Of a stretch of DNA of 64,000 bases, positions 7,909 through 16,877 are shown one piece after another; within the stretch, counting starts at the first letter, position 1; each line of letters opens with the position of its first letter. Origin of the DNA: Micromonospora tarapacensis. GTDB lineage: Bacteria; Actinomycetota; Actinomycetes; Mycobacteriales; Micromonosporaceae. The position numbers and the translations under genes are program-made. The notes below the pieces were generated by a model that had not been told where the DNA came from, ran no database searches, and saw only the letters and a list, made by a program, of their open reading frames with translations. Location: positions 2,095,324 to 2,159,323 of the forward strand of contig NZ_JAHCDI010000004.1 in assembly GCF_019697375.1 (NCBI RefSeq). Reading direction: 5' to 3'.

Positions 7909-9483
7909 ATGATCCACATGACCACCCCCTCCGCCACCTTCCGCAATCCCGTCGTCTCCGGCTTCCACCCGGACCCGAGCGTCTGCCGGGTCGGCGACGA
8001 CTACTACCTGGTCTGTTCGAGTTTCGAGTACTTCCCCGGCGTGCCGATCCTCCACAGCCGGGACCTGGTGAACTGGCGGCAGATCGGCAACGTGCTCGAC
8101 CGCCCCGGCCAGCTGGAACTTCCTCCGGACACGCACGCCTCGCTGGGCATCTGGGCACCGACGATCCGTCATCACGACGGCCGGTTCTGGATGGTCACCA
8201 CGAACGTCACCCTCGGCCGGCACCTGATCGTCACCGCGACCGACCCGGCCGGGCCGTGGTCGGACCCGGTCTACTTCGACCTGCCGAACGTCGATCCGTC
8301 CCTCACCTGGGACGACAACGGTGACTGCTGGATGACCCTGTCGGGCGTGGCGTCCTACCGCATCGACCCCGAGGCCGGCACCGTCCTGGAAGGCCCGGTG
8401 CCGATGTGGTCCGGCACCGGCGGGCAGTACCCGGAGGCCCCGCACCTGTACCGGATCGGCGACTGGTGGTATCTGCTGGTCTCCGAGGGCGGCACGCACA
8501 CCGGCCACGCCGTCTCCATCGCCCGCTCCCGCAACATCCGCGGCCCGTTCGAGCCCGGCCCGGTGAACCCGTTCCTGACCCATCGCAGCACCGACCGCAG
8601 GGTGCAGGCCACCGGCCACGCCGACCTCGTCCAGGCCGGTGACGGCAGTTGGTGGATGGTGCTGCTCGGCATCCGGGCCAAGGGCCAGTGGCCGCCGTAC
8701 CACGTGCTCGGCCGGGAGACCTTCCTGGTGCCGGTGCGGTGGGTGGACGGCTGGCCGGTGGTCGACCCGGTCGAGGAGGTGACGGCCGCGCCGGCCGGAA
8801 GCCCGCCGTCGCATGCCGCAGCCGCGGATCCCGGCGCGCGCCGGGACGACTTCGACGGCGCGGAGCTGGCGCCGGGCTGGATCTCGCTGCGCCACCGGCG
8901 GCAGGAGAGCTGGTCGCTGACCGCACGGCCCGGGTGGCTCACTCTGCACGCCGACGGTACGACCCTCGACCGGACCGGCGCGACCATGGTCGCCCACCGG
9001 CAACTGCACCATGACTGCCGGGCCGCCGTCCGGGTCGACCCCGGCTCCGGACGGGCCGGACTGACCCTCCGCATGGACGAGGCGCACCACTACGACCTTG
9101 AGATCTCCGACGGTTGCGTACGGGTGATCGGCCGGGTCGGGCCGTTCCGCCAGGTCTTCGGCGAGGTGCCGGTGCCGGCCGGGCCGGTCACCCTGACGAT
9201 CGCCACCAGGACCCACGACCTGCTGCCACCGACGGTCACCGCGGCCGACCAGGTGACGGCGCCCGGGGCACCCTTCGGCGTACGCCCCTCTGCCTGCGAC
9301 ACGGTCAGTTTCGAGGTGGCGACCGAACAGGGCCCGGTGGTGCTGGCCGAACTCGACGGCCGTTACCTGTCCACCGAGGTTGCCGCCGGCTTCACCGGGC
9401 GGGTGTTCGGCCTCTACGTCACCGCGGGCAGCGCCGCCTTCGACTGGTTCGACTACCGCTCGACCCCGGTCAGCGAGCAATGA
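7909..9483 (+). CDS. GH43 beta-xylosidase/alpha-L-arabinofuranosidase (non-secreted)
   Basis: About 525 residues. The likely start is ATG 7909 or ATG 7918 (MTTPSATFRNPVV); the longer frame back to 7804 would add an Arg-rich tail and is unlikely. The five-bladed propeller spans about 5-310, with catalytic-base Asp in GFHPDPSVCRVGDDYY, the pKa-modulating Asp in NVDPSLTWDD, and the acid Glu in QYPEAPHLY (about residue 176). A C-terminal beta-sandwich (about 330-520) fits the GH43_11/12 architecture, which trims xylo-oligosaccharides. No signal peptide is visible, so it probably acts on imported oligomers. It is divergent from the chitinase and convergent with the CE15 gene across a strong hairpin. 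Confidence 0.88.
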   Translation: MIHMTTPSATFRNPVVSGFHPDPSVCRVGDDYYLVCSSFEYFPGVPILHSRDLVNWRQIGNVLDRPGQLELPPDTHASLGIWAPTIRHHDGRFWMVTTNVTLGRHLIVTATDPAGPWSDPVYFDLPNVDPSLTWDDNGDCWMTLSGVASYRIDPEAGTVLEGPVPMWSGTGGQYPEAPHLYRIGDWWYLLVSEGGTHTGHAVSIARSRNIRGPFEPGPVNPFLTHRSTDRRVQATGHADLVQAGDGSWWMVLLGIRAKGQWPPYHVLGRETFLVPVRWVDGWPVVDPVEEVTAAPAGSPPSHAAAADPGARRDDFDGAELAPGWISLRHRRQESWSLTARPGWLTLHADGTTLDRTGATMVAHRQLHHDCRAAVRVDPGSGRAGLTLRMDEAHHYDLEISDGCVRVIGRVGPFRQVFGEVPVPAGPVTLTIATRTHDLLPPTVTAADQVTAPGAPFGVRPSACDTVSFEVATEQGPVVLAELDGRYLSTEVAAGFTGRVFGLYVTAGSAAFDWFDYRSTPVSEQ

Positions 9484-9492
9484 CAGGAACAC

Positions 9493-9527
9493 GCCTGGTG
9501 CGGCGGCTTGCCGCCGCCGCACCAGGC
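9493..9527. terminator. Bidirectional hairpin terminator, GH43 / CE15
   Basis: A perfect 15-bp stem (GCCTGGTGCGGCGGC at 9493-9507 against its complement at 9513-9527) with a 5-nt loop lies between two convergent genes. There is no T tract, as is common in high-GC actinomycetes. Confidence 0.75.
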
Positions 9528-9549
9528 CGGGACTCGACGTGCCGGGGAC

Positions 9550-11190
9550 CTACCCGGCGGCGCAGCCGGCGGTCATTCCCGTGCCGGTTCCGGTGCCCTG
9601 GAAGCCGAACTCGGTCGACTGGCCGGCGGCGACGCTGCCGTTGTAGCTGACGTTGGTGAAGGTGACCGCGCCGCTGTTCCCGCTCCGCTGGGCGTTCCAG
9701 GCGTTGGTCACGGCAGCACCGGAGGGCAGCGTCATGGGGACCGACCAGCCGTTGATCGACGAGGAGCCCGCGGTGACCCGCACCGTGGCGACGAACCCGC
9801 CGGGCCACTGATTGACCGACACCGACGCCGAGCAGCCACCGCCGGGCGGCGTGGTGGTGGGCGGCGTGGTGGTGGGCGGCGTGGTGGTGGGCGGCGTCGT
9901 GGTGGGCGGCGTGGTCGGCCCGTCGGCGAGGGTAGGCGTCTGCCAGTCCCGCCACTCGGCCAGGTTGCCCGCCTTGCGGCTGGAGATGCGGAAGACGCCG
10001 GCCGCGCTACCCGTCTTCAGCAGGAACTTCTGGATGTGCTGTTGCAGCGGGGTGCGCCACTCCGACCGGGAGGCGCAGTGCGTGCCGTCCTGCACGTCGG
10101 ACCAGTAGGTGATGTTGTCACCCGCACCGAGGGCCTGGTAGACCTCCGCGCCGGCCAGGGCCGCGACGCTCGATGACCGGGCGGCCAGCCAGTCGATGTG
10201 CGGGTTGTCCATGATGAACAGACCGCGGGGCGCCACCATGGCCACCGTCTGGTGGGTGTCCACCGGCAGGTTCGCCGGGTTTCCGGTGTAGGAGCCGAAG
10301 GCGTCGCCGAGCCACGGCTGCTCGCCGTACGCGCTGCTCAGCGGCTGGGCTCCGGACTCGCCGGGGATGCCGCGGAAGATGGGTGAGCCGGCACTGCCCG
10401 ACTCGATCGGCATGGTCAACGCGATGCGCTGGTCGAAGGCGCCGGTCACGAAGGCACCCTTGCCGTAGCGGGAGCAGCCGGTGACGCCGGTCGCGTCCGC
10501 CCGGAGGATGCTGCCGCCCGACTGCTCGATGACGTCGATGATCCGGCTCACCCCCCAGGCCCAGGCGACCAACAGGCCGCTGCTGCTCGATGAGCCGTAG
10601 ATGCTGTAGAAGGCGCCCTGCTTGTCGTTGCGGGGCGTGCCCTCCCGGCCCACCGCGAGAGGGTCATAGTTGATCACCGCGGCGCCGGCGGACCGGATGG
10701 TGGCCGTGTCCGCGCCGAATCCACCCAGCACCACCACGGCGGGGTGCGGCCCGTTGCCGCTGGGCAGCTGCACGCTCGCGGAGAAGCTGGCGCTGCGGCC
10801 GTTGTGGGTCACGTTCACCGTGATGTTCGTGCCCGAGACCGTACCCGTGACACTCTGCGGCTTCGCCGGCTTGTCGCCGTAGACGTACCGCTCCGCGAGG
10901 TCCTTGGTCTCCGCCCGCTGGCACCGCCAGTCGGACTTGGCCGAGATCCGGGTGCCGTTGAGCTTCCGGAAGGGATCGGGGAGGCGAGAGCTGGCCGGCG
11001 GCGATCCCGGGTTGGGCACCGGGCAGTCGGCGCCCTCGTCCTCCACCGGCGAGACGGCGGCGAGGCTGCCGGCGGCCTGGGCCACGGTGGTGCTCGCCAC
11101 CACCCAGATCGTCGCGGCGAGCGCGAGCACCGTCACCGCCAGCACGACGATCGCCGAACGGATCTGTGACCGGTCTGATCTCATGATCAC
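9550..11190 (-). CDS. Secreted CE15 glucuronoyl methylesterase with C-terminal CBM2
   Basis: Protein of 546 residues. Start is GTG 11190, with GGAAGGGGA at good spacing; ATG 11184 is an alternative. The N-terminus is a signal peptide or anchor (hydrophobic stretch about 13-38). Residues about 60-420 match CE15, with the family nucleophile motif GCSRYGKGA (Ser about 240), a downstream Glu in MPIESGSAG and a His near DGTHCASRSEW. A PTTTP repeat linker (about 428-447) joins a CBM2 of the GGGCSASVSVNQWPGGF type. CE15 enzymes cleave ester bonds between lignin alcohols and glucuronic acid on xylan, complementing the GH30 enzyme. A long inverted repeat lies about 80 bp upstream. Confidence 0.92.
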   Translation of the reverse strand: MIMRSDRSQIRSAIVVLAVTVLALAATIWVVASTTVAQAAGSLAAVSPVEDEGADCPVPNPGSPPASSRLPDPFRKLNGTRISAKSDWRCQRAETKDLAERYVYGDKPAKPQSVTGTVSGTNITVNVTHNGRSASFSASVQLPSGNGPHPAVVVLGGFGADTATIRSAGAAVINYDPLAVGREGTPRNDKQGAFYSIYGSSSSSGLLVAWAWGVSRIIDVIEQSGGSILRADATGVTGCSRYGKGAFVTGAFDQRIALTMPIESGSAGSPIFRGIPGESGAQPLSSAYGEQPWLGDAFGSYTGNPANLPVDTHQTVAMVAPRGLFIMDNPHIDWLAARSSSVAALAGAEVYQALGAGDNITYWSDVQDGTHCASRSEWRTPLQQHIQKFLLKTGSAAGVFRISSRKAGNLAEWRDWQTPTLADGPTTPPTTTPPTTTPPTTTPPTTTPPGGGCSASVSVNQWPGGFVATVRVTAGSSSINGWSVPMTLPSGAAVTNAWNAQRSGNSGAVTFTNVSYNGSVAAGQSTEFGFQGTGTGTGMTAGCAAG

Positions 11191-11757
11191 TGAAGGTCCC
11201 CTTCCAGCGGCGACGAGCGCGATCGACGTTCATCGATAGCAGGCAGCGGTAAGTTTCAAACCCGACACCGAAACATGTCAATATGGTTTCGGCAATTATC
11301 GGTCGGTCATCGCCGGCCGGCCCGCCCACCCGGACACGCACCGCATCGGCCCGCGATCGGGCCCGGGTTCGGCCGCCACCGCGTCCACCGCCCGGACGGC
11401 CGGTCTCACGACGATCCACGGCATCCGCGGCGCGCGGCAGTGGACGGTGCAGACACCCCTCGTTTGCCTCTGGTTCATCGTTGGTCAATCGGCCAGTTGA
11501 TTCGCCGTCACCCCACACTGACCAGCAAGGTTGGCCCGGCCGACCAGCCACAGTGGAAGGGTCGACGCACCAACGACCCAGGTGAGCGCCAGGTTTTCAT
11601 TGACCAATCTCGATTTCTTGCCTTACTATTCTCGAAATTGTTCCCGCAAGTTTACCGGAAGTTCCGGTTGCGTTTCGGCCGATCATCCTGCGGTTCATCC
11701 GAGGACAGCGTGGACGGTCCGGGCCGGAGCGGCAGCGATCCAGGAGGAACGTACGAG
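11191..11757. other. Divergent regulatory region, CE15 / DUF4956 operon
   Basis: About 567 bp without a supported gene. The left part contains the CE15 promoter and a CCGAAAC/GTTTCGG inverted repeat. The right part (11590-11700) is locally AT-richer than its surroundings and probably holds the promoter of the DUF4956-VTC-CotH operon. The AGGAGG ribosome binding site is at 11742-11747. Open frames crossing it lack coding character. Confidence 0.45.
11268..11292. promoter_or_regulatory. Inverted repeat CCGAAAC-N11-GTTTCGG upstream of CE15
   Basis: Perfect 7-bp arms at 11268-11274 and 11286-11292 lie about 80 bp upstream of the CE15 start, next to a further AAGTTTCAAAC stretch at 11251. The half-site GAAAC resembles the GAAA/TTTC cores of the xylan-gene palindromes at 58956 and 61059, although the spacing differs. 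An operator role is inferred. Confidence 0.45.
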
Positions 11758-12360
11758 ATGTCGCAGCTCGTCCTGTTCGCGATCGACATCTGCGCGGTGG
11801 CGTTGCTCGTCTTCGGGCTCTACTTCCCGAGGCACCGGCGCCGTGACCTTGTCGTCGCCTACCTCGGGGTCAACGTCGGTGTCCTCGCGGTGGCCAGCGC
11901 GCTCAGCGCCAGCAACGTCGGCGCCGGGCTCGGGCTCGGGTTGGCACTGTTCGGCGTACTGTCCATCATCCGCCTGCGCTCCACGGAGCTGGACCAGCAC
12001 GAGGTCGCGTACTACTTCTCGGCCCTGGCCCTGGGCATCCTCGGCGCGCTGAGCACCACCTCGATCTGGCTCAGCGCCGGCCTGATGGGGCTGATCGTGG
12101 TGGTGATGTTCCTGGGTGACCATCCCCGGCTGCTACGCCACTACCGCCACCAGATCATGGTGCTCGACTCGGCCGTCACCGACCAGGTCGCCCTCGTCGC
12201 ACAGCTGGAGCAACTGCTCGGCGCACGGGTGCACGCCGCCATCGTGCAGCGGCTCGACCTGGTCAACGAGACCACCATCGTCGACGTCCGGTACTCGGTG
12301 AAGGGTCGGGCCGCCAGGGCCGCGGCCGGCACGCCGACCCCGGCGGGAGCCCACCGATGA
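11758..12360 (+). CDS. DUF4956 family membrane protein
   Basis: Protein of 200 residues from the ATG at 11758, with an AGGAGG ribosome binding site 11 bp upstream. Four or so membrane helices are visible (about 4-20, 30-48, 55-75 and 88-120), followed by a cytosolic alpha/beta domain (about 130-190) containing LVAQLEQLLGARVHAAIVQRLD. DUF4956 proteins have no assigned function but are repeatedly found beside VTC-domain proteins and CotH kinases. The next gene starts within the last four bases (ATGA), so the two are translationally coupled. It is probably the membrane partner of the VTC protein. Confidence 0.85.
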   Translation: MSQLVLFAIDICAVALLVFGLYFPRHRRRDLVVAYLGVNVGVLAVASALSASNVGAGLGLGLALFGVLSIIRLRSTELDQHEVAYYFSALALGILGALSTTSIWLSAGLMGLIVVVMFLGDHPRLLRHYRHQIMVLDSAVTDQVALVAQLEQLLGARVHAAIVQRLDLVNETTIVDVRYSVKGRAARAAAGTPTPAGAHR

Positions 12361-13187
12361 GCACGCCGCCGTTGACCGCGCCACTGGCGGCGCTGCCACC
12401 CGTCGGGCTGGCCGAGCTGATCGACCGGGCCGCGCTGCAGACCAGGGTCGACCGCAAGTACGTCGTCCCGCTCGGCGAGCTGCCGCAGCTGTTGCGCCAG
12501 CTCACCTCGTACGCCCAGGTGCTGGAGATCGACGGCGAGCGCAGCTTCCGCTACGAGTCGGTCTACTTCGACACCCCGTGGCTGGCCAGCTACCACTGTG
12601 CGGCCTACCGGCGGCGACGCCGCTTCAAGGTACGCACGCGCAGCTACCTCGACTCCGCACAGTGCTGGCTGAGAGTCAAGATCAGCGGTGCCCGGGACAG
12701 CATCACCAAGCACCGGTTGCCGTACGACCCGCGCGACCGCGCGACCGTGCGCCCGGGCCGGGACTTCGTCGACGAGGCCCTCGTCCGGGAGGCGGTCTGC
12801 CCGCCCGCCGGCAGCGACCTCGACCCGGTGCTGGTGACCAGCTACCGGCGGGCGACCCTGCTGCTGCCGGGCACCGCCAGCCGGGTCACCATCGACACCG
12901 GCTTGAGCTGGCAGGACGGCGACACCTCGTTGCAACTGCCCGGCCTCGCCGTGGTCGAGACCAAGACCAGCTACGCCGCCTCACCCGCCGACCGGATGTT
13001 GTGGCAGCGCGGGCTGCGGCCCGCCCGCATCTCCAAGTACGCAACCGGCCTGGCCGCCCTCCGTCCGGGGCTGCCGGACTCGCCGTGGCGACGGACCCTG
13101 CGCCGCCACTTCCGCGCCCCCGAGTCGGTGGGCACGGCACCGACCTCCACCACCCACCGTTCCGTTCAGGAGGCATCGTGCGTCTGA
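12357..13187 (+). CDS. VTC-domain (polyphosphate polymerase-like) protein
   Basis: Protein of 276 residues with the basic tunnel-barrel signature of the VTC domain: RVDRKYVVPLGEL (about 27-39), YFDTPWLASYH, the basic strand RRRRFKVRTRSY, LRVKISG, KHRLPY, SYRRATLLL and the late acidic/basic pair VVETKTSYA. In yeast VTC4 the same fold makes polyphosphate from ATP. Bacterial members are mostly uncharacterised. No signal peptide, so it acts in the cytosol, presumably at the membrane with the DUF4956 partner. It overlaps DUF4956 by 4 bp and the CotH gene by 10 bp, giving a three-gene operon. Confidence 0.87.
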   Translation: MSTPPLTAPLAALPPVGLAELIDRAALQTRVDRKYVVPLGELPQLLRQLTSYAQVLEIDGERSFRYESVYFDTPWLASYHCAAYRRRRRFKVRTRSYLDSAQCWLRVKISGARDSITKHRLPYDPRDRATVRPGRDFVDEALVREAVCPPAGSDLDPVLVTSYRRATLLLPGTASRVTIDTGLSWQDGDTSLQLPGLAVVETKTSYAASPADRMLWQRGLRPARISKYATGLAALRPGLPDSPWRRTLRRHFRAPESVGTAPTSTTHRSVQEASCV

Positions 13188-15308
13188 CCGTCCGCAGCGC
13201 CGGCACCGCGACGGCACCCCTGCGTACCGCAGGGATCGCCGCCGTCGCCGTGCTGGTCGCCGGGCTACTCGTCCCGTCGCCGGCACCGGCCGGCGCCGAA
13301 CCCTCGCCGGCTCGTCCACCACCGGCGGCAGCGGCACCGACACCGTGGCGGCCGACGCCGTCACGGCGGCAGCCGCCGCCGACGACCTGGTCGGCGACAT
13401 CGGGTTCTCCGTGCCCAGCGGCACCTTCTCCGGCGAGGTGTCGGTGTCGCTGAGCAGCACCGTCAGCGGCGCCCAGATCCGTTACACCACCGACGGTCGA
13501 CTGCCCACCGCACAGTCGTCGCTCTACTCCGGCTCCCCGCTGCGGCTGACCCGGACCACCCAGGTGCGGGCGCAGGCCTTCGTCGGACAGACCGCGTCCG
13601 GGGCGCCGGGCACCGCGATGTACGTCGCCCGCAACACCACCACGGCGCATGACCTACCGGTCATCCTGGTCGACTCGTACGGTGCCGGCCGGCCGGACCG
13701 GGAGTACTTCGACGCCGCCACCATGATCTTCGAGCCGGGTGGCGGGAACACCTCGCTGGCCGCCGCGCCCACGGTCGCCACCCGCGCCGGGTTCCGGCTA
13801 CGCGGCCAGTCGTCGTCGACCTTCGACAAGACGCCGTTCCGGCTCGAATTCTGGGACAACGAGGACGACGACGCCGACTACCCGCTGCTGGGCATGCCCG
13901 CCGACTCCGACTGGGTGCTGCGCGGCCCGTTCACCGACAAGGCCCTGATCCGGGAGGCGTTCGTCTACGACCTCGGGCGGCAGATGGGCCTGCCGGCGCC
14001 CCGGTACGCCTTCGCGGAGTTCTACCTCAACACCGACGCCGGCCCGGTCGCCGCCGACGACTACATGGGCGTCTACATGATCGTCGAGACGATCAAGAAC
14101 TCCAAGAACCGCCTCGACCTCAAGCAGCTCCGCGAGGACGACCGGACCCTGCCGAGGATCACCGGCGGCTACATCTGGAAGTTCGAGTGGATGGCCGCCG
14201 AGGAGCCCATCCTGCCCTGCACCGGGCCGGCGGCGAGCTGCTGGAACTACCTGGAGGTCGCCGACCCGTCCCCGCTGCAACCCGAACAACGGGACTGGCT
14301 ACGCAACCACCTCCAGGAGTTCCACAACGTGCTCCGGGCGCCCAACTTCGCCGACCCGACGAGCGGCTACCGGGCGTACATCGACGTGGACTCCTTCATC
14401 GACCAGCTGATCATCAACGAGTTGAGCCGGGAGATGGACTCGTACATCCGCAGCGCGTACTTCTACAAGGACCGCGACACCAAGATCTTCGCCGGTCCGC
14501 TGTGGGACTACGACCTCAGCTTCGGGGTGGGCGGATACTTCGCCAACGACCAGACCTCCGGCTGGCAGTACCAGCAGGTGCGGCAGCCCGTGGCCAACGA
14601 CTGGTACACCCAGCTGATGCGGGATCCGGCCTTCGTCAACCAGGTCCGGCTGCGCTGGCAGGCGCTGCGCACCAGCACCCTCTCCGACGCGTCGCTACAG
14701 TCCCGGATCAACGCCCTCACCGCGCCGCTGACGGCCGGCGCGCAACGCAACTTCCAGCGCTGGCCGAACCTCTCCACCCGGATGGTCGGGCCCTTCATCA
14801 CCCCGACCGCGTCCACCTGGCAGGGGCAGGTCCAGTTCATGCGGGACTGGATGCTGCGCCGCGCGGCCTGGCTCGACTCGACCGCCGGCTGGGGCGGGTC
14901 CACCACGCCCCCACCGACCACTCCCCGCCCACCACTCCCCACCGACCACTCCCCGCCAACCACTCCCCGCCGACCACCCCGCCGCCGACCACCCCGCCGC
15001 CGGGCGGGAGCGGCTGCACCGCGACGTACGCGGTGATCAACCAGTGGCCCGGCGGCTTCCAGGGCGAGGTCCGCGTCACCGCTGGTGCGGCAGCGATCAA
15101 CGGCTGGACCGTGACCTGGACGTTCGCCAACGGCCAGACGATCAGTCAGGTCTGGAACGCGACCGTCACCAGCCAGGGATCGACGGTCACCGCCCGCAAC
15201 GTCAGCTACAACGGCAGCCTCGCCGCCCGCGCCAGCACGACGTTCGGCTTCCTCGGCTCGGCCAGCGGCTCGACCAGCGCCCCGACGCCGAGCTGCACCG
15301 CTGGCTGA
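13178..15308 (+). CDS. Secreted CotH-family kinase with C-terminal CBM2; reading frame broken twice
   Basis: A GTG at 13178 (ribosome binding site AGGAGG) opens a signal peptide (VRLTVRSAG, then a hydrophobic core ending PAPAGAE). The frame must change between about 13290 and 13345. The second frame (13345 to about 14910) encodes a chitobiase-C-like domain (YTTDGRLPTAQSSLYSG) and then a CotH kinase: RLRGQSSSTFDKTPFRLEFW, NRLDLKQL and the active-site-like AGPLWDYDLSFG. The continuation runs out of frame at a Pro/Thr repeat linker (14901-15001) and stops at 15036. The CBM2 (CTATYAVINQWPGGF to 15308) lies in a third frame. CotH enzymes are secreted atypical protein kinases. Both breaks are -1-type; they may be sequence errors, a pseudogene or, for the linker, phase variation. 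Confidence 0.8.
14901..15001 (+). repeat. 14/15-bp tandem repeats encoding the CotH-CBM2 linker
   Basis: Seven units of the form NACCACTCCCCGCC. The first (14901-14915) is 15 bp, the next four (14916-14971) are 14 bp each, and the last two (14972-15001) are 15 bp (GACCACCCCGCCGCC). Each 14-bp unit shifts the frame, so four of them put the CBM2 out of frame with CotH. Three or six would keep it in frame. Confidence 0.8.
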
Positions 15309-15320
15309 CCGCCGCCGGCA

Positions 15321-15358
15321 GGCGCACCTGGCACCGGGTCACCGGTGTCAGGTGCGCC
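15321..15358 (+). terminator. Strong hairpin after the CotH operon
   Basis: A 17-bp stem (GGCGCACCTGGCACCGG at 15321-15337, pairing with 15342-15358 through one G-U) with the tetraloop GTCA, 13 bp after the CBM2 stop codon. It supports the CBM2 as the true end of the CotH gene. Confidence 0.75.
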
Positions 15359-15557
15359 ACCGGATTGACGCGCGGACCGCACCAGACCATTCGACGGGTC
15401 AACCGCCCGGGGTAGCCGACGGACATGAACGGGAGCGGGGACCGTACGAAGCCCGGAACCTGCAAGCGTGGGGTCATCGATGTGCGGCGTGCCGGGGTAC
15501 GGTCGGCGGGTGGCGGCTGGGTGAGTTCGCCTGGCCTGTTGAGCTTGGAGCGGCGCT

Positions 15558-16754
15558 ATGGTCTCGTCCGTCGATCCGCGCTTCGGTGTAGCTCTGCGTG
15601 AGTTTCGGCAGCGGCGTGGTCTGTCGCTTCGGTCCCTGGGGCAGCTCGCTCATCGGGGTAAGAGCCATCTGCACGAGTTGGAGGCAGGGCTCAAGGCTCC
15701 GACGGTCGACACGGCGCGCCACCTGGACCAGATTCTCGAAGCGGAGGGCGCGCTTGCTCGCCTGGTCGATGCGCCGATCGACCATGCGGCCGAGGCCGGC
15801 GAGTTGCGGGCGCGGGTTGCCGCCAGCGATGTCAGCAGAGAGGTGCTCGACCGGATCGAGCAGGGTGTTGACGATCTTGCCAGTTCCTATCCGACGATGG
15901 CCCCTGCGGATCTTCTGCCGCTGGTGCGGCGGCACCTCGCCTATGTGGGGCGGTTGCTGGATGGACGGGTCACGCTAGCTCAGCAACGGCGGTTGTTGGT
16001 TGCTGGTGGCTGGTTGGCGGTACTGCGGGCCACCGTCCACATCGACCTGCGGCAGCGGACTGCTGCGGCTGCCCATCTGCGAGCTGCTCGTGACCTTGCC
16101 GAACATGCCGAACATGGCGAGATCCAGGCATGGTGTCTCGAAACCCGGGCCTGGGACGTGTTGACTCAAGGTGACTACCGGACGGCACTCGATCTTTCCG
16201 ATCAAGCTCAGCGGATCGCCCCGAAGGGCAGCTCCGCCCGCATTCAGGCGACTGCCCAGGAGGCGCGTGCGTGGGCACGGATCGGGGACGTCGGCGCGAC
16301 CCGGCGAGCGTTGGACCGGGTAGCGCGGCTGACGGCGAACCTGCCCGTTCCTGAGCGGGCCGAGCACCACTATCGATACGACCCGGCCAAGGCCGCCGCC
16401 TACACGGCCACGACGTTGGCGTGGGCCGGTGACCCCGGTGCCGAGCAGGTAGCGCGGGCGGTGCTGGCCGACCTGGACCCGAACGGCGACGGGGGAGCAC
16501 GGCCCCGCCGGTCCGCGTCGGCCCGTCTCGACCTCGGTCTCGCCCTGGTCGCCGCCGGCCAGCCGGACGAGGCGGTCGCGCTCGGGACGCAGGCGGTGGC
16601 GTCCGGGCGGGTGGTGCCGTCGAACTGGTGGCGGGCTGCGGAGTTGCTGACGAAGGTGGAGCAGACGGGGGCACCAGAGGCGGCGACACTGCGTGACCTG
16701 TGCATCGAGTACGCCCCGGGACGTCGACCACCAGCGGACAGCACACCTGGTTAG
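15558..16754 (+). CDS. XRE-family regulator with TPR-like C-terminal domain
   Basis: Protein of 398 residues. Residues about 8-60 form a helix-turn-helix (RRGLSLRSLGQLAHRGKSHL) and the remainder is all-helical with TPR-like repeats (for example AAAHLRAARDLAEHAEHGEI and ALDLSDQAQRIAPKG). Many such regulators in Micromonospora and Streptomyces sit beside one or two tiny genes and act as pleiotropic developmental or antibiotic regulators, a role that is generic here. Two small Cys/Trp-rich genes follow. It is separated from the CotH operon by a strong terminator and about 200 bp of plain sequence. Confidence 0.85.
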   Translation: MVSSVDPRFGVALREFRQRRGLSLRSLGQLAHRGKSHLHELEAGLKAPTVDTARHLDQILEAEGALARLVDAPIDHAAEAGELRARVAASDVSREVLDRIEQGVDDLASSYPTMAPADLLPLVRRHLAYVGRLLDGRVTLAQQRRLLVAGGWLAVLRATVHIDLRQRTAAAAHLRAARDLAEHAEHGEIQAWCLETRAWDVLTQGDYRTALDLSDQAQRIAPKGSSARIQATAQEARAWARIGDVGATRRALDRVARLTANLPVPERAEHHYRYDPAKAAAYTATTLAWAGDPGAEQVARAVLADLDPNGDGGARPRRSASARLDLGLALVAAGQPDEAVALGTQAVASGRVVPSNWWRAAELLTKVEQTGAPEAATLRDLCIEYAPGRRPPADSTPG

Positions 16755-16877
16755 CGGACAGTCACCTTCTGGATCGATGACGCGCCCGGCGTGACGCTGG
16801 ACCTCACTGCACCCGGGCGCGGAACGAGGCACATCAGCAGGTGTCCCTCCGTGCCCTCGCGACGGAGGGCCGGACAG

